From Rhodoferax sp. (GTDB lineage Bacteria > Pseudomonadota > Gammaproteobacteria > Burkholderiales > Burkholderiaceae_C): a stretch of DNA of 6,100 bases. The stretch is taken from the NCBI GenBank assembly GCA_028292305.1, contig JAQGMQ010000224.1, forward strand, positions 1-6,100, written 5' to 3'. The translations under genes were made by a program, and so were the position numbers. Every line of letters starts with the position of its first letter. Position 1 is the stretch's first letter. The notes beneath the pieces were generated by a model. That model did no database searches, was not told where the DNA came from, and saw nothing but the letters and a program-made list of their open reading frames with translations. Of this stretch, positions 1 through 6,100 are shown in pieces.

Positions 1-285
1 GTCGAACCACAGCAAGGTCGAGATCGCGATCGAGAGCAGGATCAACACACCACCCATGGTGGGCGTGCCCTGCTTGGCCAGATGGCTCTCCATGCCGTAG
101 CCGCGGATCGGCTGGCCGACCTTCAGCTCGGCCAGCTTGCGGATCACCGACGGGCCGGCCAGGAGGCCGATCATCAATGCGGTCACGGCGGCCATCACTG
201 CACGGAACGTGAGGTACTGGAACACGCGAAAGAACCCGAAATCGGGCGAGAGGGTCTGCAGCCACTGCGCCAGGCTAAGCAGCAT
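1..285 (-). CDS. mraY: MraY, phospho-N-acetylmuramoyl-pentapeptide transferase (5' part, first 95 codons)
   Basis: Integral membrane enzyme that transfers phospho-MurNAc-pentapeptide from UDP to undecaprenyl phosphate, forming lipid I, the first membrane step of peptidoglycan synthesis. Only the first 95 residues are present; the frame is open to the window edge and the catalytic aspartates lie beyond it. Visible family features are the YLTFRA segment (residues 24-29), a first hydrophobic membrane segment at about 28-47, the loop SHLAKQGTPTMGG (67-79), and the start of a second membrane segment (about 80-93). This closely follows the N-terminus of E. coli MraY as remembered. The ATG at 285-283 is chosen because an AAGGAG Shine-Dalgarno lies 7 nt upstream and the N-terminus aligns with the family. 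The gene begins inside the last codons of murF (11-bp overlap), so it is very likely co-transcribed and translationally linked with it. Confidence 0.96.
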   Translation of the reverse strand, partial: MLLSLAQWLQTLSPDFGFFRVFQYLTFRAVMAAVTALMIGLLAGPSVIRKLAELKVGQPIRGYGMESHLAKQGTPTMGGVLILLSIAISTLLWFD

Positions 286-1689
286 GGTTGGGCTCCTTGG
301 AAACTTGTGGTTCGGAGGCGGCGCGCGCGACGACGAAGTCGACCACGCGCGGCATCTTCATGAATTTGGAGCCTTTGACGAGCACGCTGGCCACCGTGGG
401 CAGCAAGGCTGCCACGGCGGCGTTCAACGCGTCCACGTCATCGGCGAAATGGTGGCCGGCGCCGAAGGCCTGTGCGGTGTGTGCGCTGAGTTCACCCAGG
501 GTCAGCACATGTGTGATGCCGGCCTCGGCCGCGCGTGTGCCGACCTCCACATGGAACTGCGCTCCCTGGTCGCCCACCTCGCCCATGTCACCCAGCACCA
601 ACAGGCGCGGGCCGGGCAACGCGGCCAGCACGTCGATGGCGGCCAGCACCGAATCGGGGTTGGCGTTGTAGCTGTCGTCGACCAGCGTGATGCGGTGGCC
701 GGCAATGTTGACCGCCAGCGCGCGCGAACGGCCCTTGACCGGCTCGAACACCTCCAGGCCACGCGCCGCTGCTTCAAGCGGCACACCGGCTGCGAGCGTG
801 CACGCGATGGCGGCCAGCGCGTTCTTCACGTTGTGGCGGCCGGCGATGTGCAACACAAATGCCAGGTCACCCGCTGGTGAGTGGGCGCGCACCTGCCAGG
901 CGCCGTCGGCCCAGGTGGGTTCGGCGGCGGTCACGTCGGCAGCGCCATCGAGCGAGAAAGTCGACACGGTGCGCGCACCGGCCAACCCGCGCCATACCGG
1001 CGCGTAGTCGTCATCGGCCGGGAACACGGCCACACCATCGGCGGGCAAGGCACTCAGCACCACCCCGTTTTCGCGCGCCACGGCTTCCACCGTGGCCATG
1101 AATTCCATGTGTTCGCGCTGGGCGTTGTTGACCAGCGCTACGGTGGGGCGCGCCATCGCAGCCAGCCCGGCGATCTCGCCGGGGTGGTTCATGCCCAGTT
1201 CGACCACGGCCAGCTTGTGCCCGGCGCGCAGGCGCAGCAAGGTCAGCGGCACGCCGATCTCGTTGTTGTAATTGCCCTGCGTGGCCAATGTGGCCGCAGG
1301 CTCGGCGGCGCGCAGGATGCTGGCGACCATCTGCGTCACGGTGGTCTTTCCGTTGCTGCCGGCCACCGCAATCAGCGGCAGTTGGAACTGCAGGCGCCAC
1401 CCCGTGGCCAGGGCGCCGAGCGCGGCCAGGGTGTCGGGCACTTCGATGCACGGCAGGCCGGTGGCGGCAAAACCGCCACTTGCGCCCGGGTGGCACAGCG
1501 CGGCCACGGCGCCGCTGGCCCTGGCCTGGGCGAGCATGGTGTTGGCGTCGAAGCTTTCACCGCGCAGGGCGACGAAGAGGTCGCCCGGCTGCAGGCTCCG
1601 CGTGTCGGTGTGCACCCGTGTGATGGCTACCGCGCCGTCGCCGCAAAGGCGCCCGCCGGGAATCCATTGCATTGCCTGTTGCAAAGTCA

Positions 1690-1693
<4 letters not shown>
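275..1693 (-). CDS. murF: MurF, UDP-N-acetylmuramoyl-tripeptide--D-alanyl-D-alanine ligase
   Basis: Cytoplasmic ATP-dependent ligase that adds the D-Ala-D-Ala dipeptide to UDP-MurNAc-tripeptide, completing the pentapeptide used by MraY. The protein has 472 residues (E. coli MurF about 452). Mur ligase organisation is visible: an N-terminal UDP-substrate domain (about 1-105), the ATP P-loop GSNGKTT at 112-118, NYNNEIGVPL at 141-150, ELGMNHPGEI at 165-174, NNAQREHMEF at 189-198, GRHNVKNALAA at 285-295 near the start of the C-terminal region, and DDSYNANPDS at 339-348. The end contains VLVKGSKFMKM (438-448). The last 20 or so residues (AASEPQVSKEPNHAA region) extend past the conserved core and double as the mraY start region. 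The start ATG at 1693 overlaps the murE stop as ATGA; a second in-frame ATG follows directly at 1690. Its own Shine-Dalgarno is weak, which suggests coupling to murE translation. Confidence 0.97.
293..298 (-). promoter_or_regulatory. Shine-Dalgarno sequence of mraY, inside murF
   Basis: The minus strand reads AAGGAG followed by 7 nt and the ATG of mraY at 285. The site lies within the final codons of murF (Lys-Glu-Pro-Asn), so the murF C-terminal tail and the mraY ribosome binding site are the same DNA. Confidence 0.8.
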
Positions 1694-3185
<1,492 letters not shown>

Positions 3186-3186
<1 letters not shown>

Positions 3187-4919
3187 CAGAACGATTCCTC
3201 CACCGGTTGCGCCGTCACCTGCGGCTTCACGTCGATGTCGGGCGCCACGCCCATCATGCGCAGGGTTTGCTGCACCACTTCGCTGAAGATCGGCGCGGCC
3301 ACGATGCCGCCGAAGTACTGGCCATCGCTGGGCTCGTCGACCATCACCGCGACGATGATGCGCGGCTTCTCGATGGGCGCCATGCCGGTGAACCACGAGC
3401 GGTATTTGTTGCTGGCGTAACCCTTGCCGACCTGCTTGTGGGCCGTGCCCGACTTGCCACCGACCGAGTAGCCGAGCGTCTGCGCGAGCGGGCCGGTGCC
3501 GCCGGGCGCGGCTGCCATCTGCAGCATCTTGCGCACGGCGTGGGCGTTCTCGGCCGAGAAGATCTTCACGCCCACCGGCGCTTCGTTGCTCTTCAGGATG
3601 GTCACCGGGATGATGCTGCCGTCATGCGCGAACGAGGTGTAGGAATGCGCCATCTGGAACAGCGATGCCGACAGGCCGTAGCCGTAGGCCATCGTCGCCT
3701 GCTCCACCGGCTTCCAGTTCTTCCAGGGGCGCAGGCGCCCGGTCACCGCGCCGGGAAACTGGATCTGCGGCTTCTGGCCGTAGCCGAGCGAGGTGTAGGT
3801 GTCCCACATCTCGTGCGGCGTCATGCGCTGGGCGATCTTCAGCGCGCCGACGTTGCTCGACTTCTGGATCACGCCTTCGACCGTGAGCGTGCCGTAGTTG
3901 TGCGTGTCGCTGATGGTGAAGCCGCCGATCTGGAAGCGGCCGGGCGAGGTCTCGATCAGGGTCGACGGCTTCACGCGGCCGGCCTCCAGCGCCATGCCGA
4001 CAGTGATGGGCTTCATCGTCGAGCCGGGCTCGAAGGTGTCGGTGAGCGCGCGGTTGCGCAGCTGCTCGCCGGTCAGGTTCTGCCGCTTGTCGGGCACGTA
4101 GCTCGGGTAGTTGGCCAGCGCCAGCACCTCGCCGGTGACGGAGTCGAGCACCACCACGCTGCCGGCCTTGGCCCGGTGGGCGATGACCGCGTCGCGCAGC
4201 TTCTGGTAGGCGAAGAACTGCACCTTGCTGTCGATGCTGAGCTGGATTTCCTTGCCTTCGACCGGCGGCACCTGGTCGCCCACGTCTTCGACGCCGCGGC
4301 CAAGTCGGTCCTTGATGACACGGCGCGAGCCGGGCTTGCCGCGCAGCTCCTTGTCGAAGGTCAGCTCCACGCCTTCCTGGCCGTGGTCTTCCACATTGGT
4401 GAAGCCCAGCACGTGGGCCGAGGCCTCGCCTTCGGGATAGACGCGCTTGTATTCCTTGCGCTGGTAGATGCCGCGGATCTTCAGTGCGGCGATCTGCTGG
4501 GCAACGGGCTCGTCGACCTGGCGCTTGATCCAGACGAAAGTCTTGTCCTCGTCCTCGAGCTTTTTGTTCAGCTCGGGCAGAGGCATTTCGAGCAGCTTGG
4601 CCAGTTGGCGCAGCTTGACCGGGTCGCGGTCGACGTCTTCGGGAATGCCCCAGATGCTGGGCGCGATCACGCTCGACGCCAGGATCAGGCCGTTACGGTC
4701 GAGGATGCGGCCGCGGTTGGCCGGCAACTCCAGCGTGCGCGCGAAACGCACTTCGCCCTGCCGCTGAAAGAAGGCATTGCCGATCACCTGGATGTAGGCC
4801 GCGCGCGCCGTGAGCCCGATGAAGCAGATGGCGATGGCCGCCACCACGAATTTGCTGCGCCACACGGGCGTCTTGCTGGCCAGCAAGGGGCTGGACGTAT
4901 AACGGACGCTACGGCTCAT
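3186..4919 (-). CDS. ftsI: FtsI (PBP3), septal peptidoglycan D,D-transpeptidase
   Basis: Class B penicillin-binding protein that cross-links septal peptidoglycan in the periplasm as part of the divisome with FtsW and FtsQLB. The protein has 577 residues (E. coli 588). It has a short cytoplasmic N-terminus, a single membrane anchor at about 24-42, the NRGRILDRNG segment of the pedestal domain (68-77), and a transpeptidase domain with all three active-site motifs: STMK at 300-303 (nucleophile Ser300, Lys303), SSN at 354-356 and KSGT at 489-492. All catalytic residues are intact. The ATG at 4919 is preferred because GGAGGT lies 6 nt upstream and MSRSVRYTSS followed by the anchor fits the family. 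A longer in-frame start at 5024 would overlap ftsL by 47 bp and add an Arg-rich leader. The stop shares one base with the murE start. Confidence 0.97.
3196..3201 (-). promoter_or_regulatory. Shine-Dalgarno sequence deciding the murE start
   Basis: The minus strand reads GGAGGA, 9 nt before the ATG at 3186. It lies in the last codons of ftsI. It supports the murE start at 3186 over the upstream in-frame starts inside ftsI. Confidence 0.8.
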
Positions 4920-4981
4920 TTGGAAACCTCCGTGCTGCGCACTGCGGTGCGAGCGCCTTCGGGCGGCCGGGCGGCGCTCAT
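4916..4981 (-). CDS. Possible 21-codon mini-ORF bridging ftsL and ftsI
   Basis: A short frame on the minus strand begins with an ATG at 4981 that overlaps the ftsL stop as ATGA. It ends with a TGA at 4918-4916 that overlaps the ftsI start as ATGA. The peptide begins MSAARPPEGA and ends RTAVRSTEVSK; it is basic, without a membrane segment or recognisable domain. A GGAGG site lies 5 nt before the ATG, inside the last codons of ftsL. The frame spans the spacer exactly, so a ribosome ending ftsL could reinitiate here and reach the ftsI start. I do not recognise a family. It may be a coupling device with no functional peptide, or the by-product of a repeat insertion. Seen: frame, overlaps, Shine-Dalgarno. 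Inferred: translation. Confidence 0.35.
   Translation of the reverse strand: MSAARPPEGARTAVRSTEVSK
4926..4931 (-). promoter_or_regulatory. Shine-Dalgarno sequence deciding the ftsI start
   Basis: The minus strand reads GGAGGT, 6 nt before the ATG at 4919. This is one of the strongest ribosome binding sites in the window. It sits at the downstream edge of the ftsL-ftsI spacer, directly after the hairpin-forming part. Confidence 0.85.
4932..4979. repeat. GC-rich inverted repeats in the ftsL-ftsI spacer
   Basis: Plus-strand GAGCGCC (4951-4957) and GGCGCTC (4973-4979) form a perfect 7-bp inverted repeat with a 15-nt GC-rich interval; the second arm runs into the ftsL stop codon. Beside it, GTGC-TGC-GCAC (4932-4942) and the alternative GCAC-TGCG-GTGC (4939-4950) form competing 4-bp stems just before the ftsI Shine-Dalgarno. 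No T-tract follows on the minus strand and ftsI continues the operon, so a Rho-independent terminator is unlikely. The structure could affect mRNA stability or ftsI initiation, or be the core of a dispersed repeat. Confidence 0.6.
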
Positions 4982-5334
4982 TCCACCCTCCGCGAGTTAT
5001 CCAGCACCTGACGAGCACGCCCACTCGAAGCGGCGGCTTCCGGCACCGTGGTGGCCGCTGCCGTGGGCGCTGCCTGTACCGTCACGTACTGCGTGATCGC
5101 CGGTGTGCTGGTGCGCATCTGCAACTGCTCCTTGGCCAGTTTTTCGACGCGCAGCGGCGTGGCCTGGGCGCGCTTTTCGACCTGCAGGCGCTCGTTGTCG
5201 ATCTCGAGTTTGTGGGCGAGCGCATTGGCCCGGTCGAGCTCGACGAACAGGCTGCGCGAGTCGTATTGCGTGCGCACCAAATAGAGCGCGCTGGCCAGCA
5301 CCGCCATCAACAGGACAAGGTTCAATCTGGTCAT
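4978..5334 (-). CDS. ftsL: FtsL, cell division protein
   Basis: Small bitopic membrane protein of the divisome that forms the FtsQLB complex and helps activate FtsWI. The protein has 118 residues, with a very short cytoplasmic N-terminus (MTRLN), one membrane helix at about 4-20, and a periplasmic region at about 27-72 rich in Leu, Glu, Arg and Lys with coiled-coil character (ELDRANALAHKLEIDNERLQ). A low-complexity Ala/Thr/Pro tail follows from about 88 (APTAAATTVPEAAASS), ending in basic residues. FtsL is weakly conserved in sequence, so the call rests on size, topology and its invariable position between rsmH and ftsI. The ATG at 5334 puts the membrane helix at the N-terminus; the upstream G-rich stretch GGGGGC is only a modest Shine-Dalgarno. 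Unlike other genes here it is separated from both neighbours by short spacers (70 and 58 nt). Confidence 0.93.
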   Translation of the reverse strand: MTRLNLVLLMAVLASALYLVRTQYDSRSLFVELDRANALAHKLEIDNERLQVEKRAQATPLRVEKLAKEQLQMRTSTPAITQYVTVQAAPTAAATTVPEAAASSGRARQVLDNSRRVE

Positions 5335-5408
5335 GTTTGCCCCCAGCGCGTGCTGCGCGCTCCCCCCAAGGGGGCCTTAGCTTCTTGGAGCGGTCCTGCG
5401 AAGCTCAT
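5331..5408 (-). CDS. Possible 25-codon mini-ORF bridging rsmH and ftsL
   Basis: A short minus-strand frame starts with an ATG at 5408 that overlaps the rsmH stop as ATGA and ends with a TGA at 5333-5331 that overlaps the ftsL start as ATGA. The peptide begins MSFAGPLQEAKA and ends PLGGARSTRWGQT; it is small, basic and has no membrane segment or recognised domain. An AAAGGA site lies 10 nt upstream of the ATG, inside rsmH. The frame fills the spacer exactly, as the second mini-ORF does between ftsL and ftsI. Translation is inferred, not shown. Alternatives are a chance frame across a repeat insertion or a coupling leader whose peptide has no function. Confidence 0.35.
   Translation of the reverse strand: MSFAGPLQEAKAPLGGARSTRWGQT
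5339..5405. repeat. Repeat-like palindromic element in the rsmH-ftsL spacer
   Basis: Plus-strand AGCGCG (5345-5350), loop TGCTG, and CGCGCT (5356-5361) form a perfect 6-bp stem-loop. It is enclosed by GCCCCC (5339-5344) and GGGGGC (5370-5375), with eight unpaired bases (5362-5369) on one side. A further 6-bp inverted repeat, AGCTTC (5379-5384) and GAAGCT (5400-5405), occupies the other half of the spacer. The composition resembles short GC-rich intergenic palindromes that I recall as frequent in Comamonadaceae genomes; that recollection is not verifiable from this window. There is no T-tract and ftsL follows at once, so a terminator is unlikely. Confidence 0.6.
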
Positions 5409-6100
5409 GGCGCAGCCGTCCTTTGCGCCACACGCATCACCGCGCTGCGCGAACGGGCGTTGCCGGCCACCTCGGCGGCGCTGGGCTTGATGCGGCCGAG
5501 GGCTTCGAGCTTCATCACCGGGGCCTTGCCGGCCAGCATCCAGTCAGGCGCGCGCCGGTCCACCACCTCGCGGGTGTGCTTGGCGATGAACTGCTTGACG
5601 ATGCGGTCTTCCAGCGAGTGGAAACTGATCACCACCAGGCGGCCTCCGGGTTGCAGCACGGTGAGGCTCGCTTCTAGCGCTTGCTGGAGCTCTTCAAGCT
5701 CGGCGTTGATGAAAATCCGAAAAGCCTGAAATGTGCGCGTTGCAGGGTTCTGGCCCTGCTCGCGGGTTTTGACCGTGCCAGCCACGAGCTCGGCCAGTTC
5801 GGTGGTGGATGAAATTGGGCCCCGTTCCTGTCGGCGAGCAACAATCGCCTTTGCAATGGGGCCAGCAAACCGTTCTTCGCCGTAGTCACGTATCACCTCC
5901 GCGATCTGTTGAACTTCGGCTGTTGCCAGCCACTCGGCCACACTCTCGCCGCGCGTGGTGTCCATGCGCATGTCGAGGGGCCCTTCGAATCGAAAACTGA
6001 AACCGCGCTCGGGGTTGTCGATCTGCGGCGAACTCACACCCAGGTCCATCAGCACACCGGCCAGGCTTGCCGGCGGCAACTCGCCCAGATGGCTGAAGCC
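5405..6100 (-). CDS. rsmH: RsmH, 16S rRNA m4C1402 methyltransferase (3' part)
   Basis: Cytoplasmic SAM-dependent methyltransferase that N4-methylates C1402 of 16S rRNA in the ribosomal decoding centre; formerly mraW. The window holds the last 231 residues; compared with about 313 in E. coli, roughly 80 N-terminal residues, including the SAM-binding motif I, lie outside. The frame is open to base 6100 and an in-frame TTG at 6079 is simply internal leucine, not the start. Recognisable family segments in the visible part are LMDLGVSSPQID (about 18-29), ERGFSFRFEGPLDMRMDTTRG (split around residues 31-51), YGEERFA, NPATRTFQAFRIFINAELEE, GGRLVVISFHSLEDRIVKQF and the C-terminal NARSRSAVMRVAQRT. This is the usual first enzyme of the dcw cluster after mraZ. 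The stop TGA at 5407-5405 overlaps a mini-ORF ATG. Local GC is lower than in the downstream genes. Confidence 0.96.
   Translation of the reverse strand, partial: GFSHLGELPPASLAGVLMDLGVSSPQIDNPERGFSFRFEGPLDMRMDTTRGESVAEWLATAEVQQIAEVIRDYGEERFAGPIAKAIVARRQERGPISSTTELAELVAGTVKTREQGQNPATRTFQAFRIFINAELEELQQALEASLTVLQPGGRLVVISFHSLEDRIVKQFIAKHTREVVDRRAPDWMLAGKAPVMKLEALGRIKPSAAEVAGNARSRSAVMRVAQRTAAP

Noticed and set aside
3187..3396. Upstream extension of murE to an in-frame ATG at 3396
   Set aside because: It would overlap ftsI by about 210 bp with an Arg/His-rich leader. The start at 3186 has GGAGGA at 9 nt and gives a normal MurE length.
4920..5024. Upstream extension of ftsI to an in-frame ATG at 5024
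   Set aside because: It would overlap ftsL by 47 bp and add 35 basic residues. The start at 4919 has GGAGGT at 6 nt and a family-like N-terminus.
3207..5096. A 629-codon open frame on the plus strand, antisense to ftsI
   Set aside because: Its translation is a His/Arg/Ala/Gly/Asp-rich string with no domain. Strong GC bias at ftsI third positions removes stops from this antisense frame, and ftsI on the other strand has complete active-site motifs.
5362..5374. C-run followed by G-run as a Rho-independent terminator between rsmH and ftsL
   Set aside because: The two-base gap is too short for a loop on its own, there is no T-tract, and the essential gene ftsL follows directly.
6077..6079. TTG as the rsmH start
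   Set aside because: The same frame continues upstream to the window edge with RsmH-like residues (GFSHLGE), so the true start lies outside the window.

Overview
The window is a segment of the division and cell wall (dcw) cluster, read entirely from the minus strand. In transcription order (high to low coordinates) it holds rsmH (3' part), ftsL, ftsI, murE, murF and mraY (5' part). The DNA is GC-rich with strong G/C preference at third codon positions. The gene order and several protein signatures point to a betaproteobacterium of the Burkholderiales, plausibly Comamonadaceae. These signatures include the MurE DNPR motif for meso-diaminopimelate, the MurF segment NNAQREH and the RsmH/FtsL/FtsI sequences. 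The family assignment is inference from recognition, not from a search.

Layout: rsmH (6100-5405, N-terminus outside the window) encodes the 16S rRNA C1402 methyltransferase. It is followed by ftsL (5334-4978, division protein), ftsI (4919-3186, septal peptidoglycan transpeptidase PBP3), murE (3186-1690), murF (1693-275) and mraY (285-1, cut by the window edge). FtsL and FtsI act at the septum in the periplasm. MurE and MurF add meso-diaminopimelate and D-Ala-D-Ala to the UDP-MurNAc peptide in the cytoplasm. MraY transfers the finished phospho-MurNAc-pentapeptide to undecaprenyl phosphate in the membrane. The genes therefore supply and use the same precursor. No promoter, terminator, tRNA, mobile-element gene or CRISPR array is visible, and the segment looks like the interior of one long operon.

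The genes themselves are conventional. The unusual part is the pair of spacers around ftsL (70 and 58 nt). Each is spanned exactly by a mini-ORF of 25 or 21 codons. Each mini-ORF's ATG overlaps the previous gene's stop as ATGA, and its TGA overlaps the next gene's start as ATGA. Including the mini-ORFs, every junction in the window is a stop/start overlap. Both spacers carry GC-rich inverted repeats and share a 10-nt word read in the same frame (Arg-Ser-Thr). They may be small repeat insertions that duplicated an ancestral ATGA overlap, selected coupling mini-ORFs, or both. This is the main lead in an otherwise ordinary locus.
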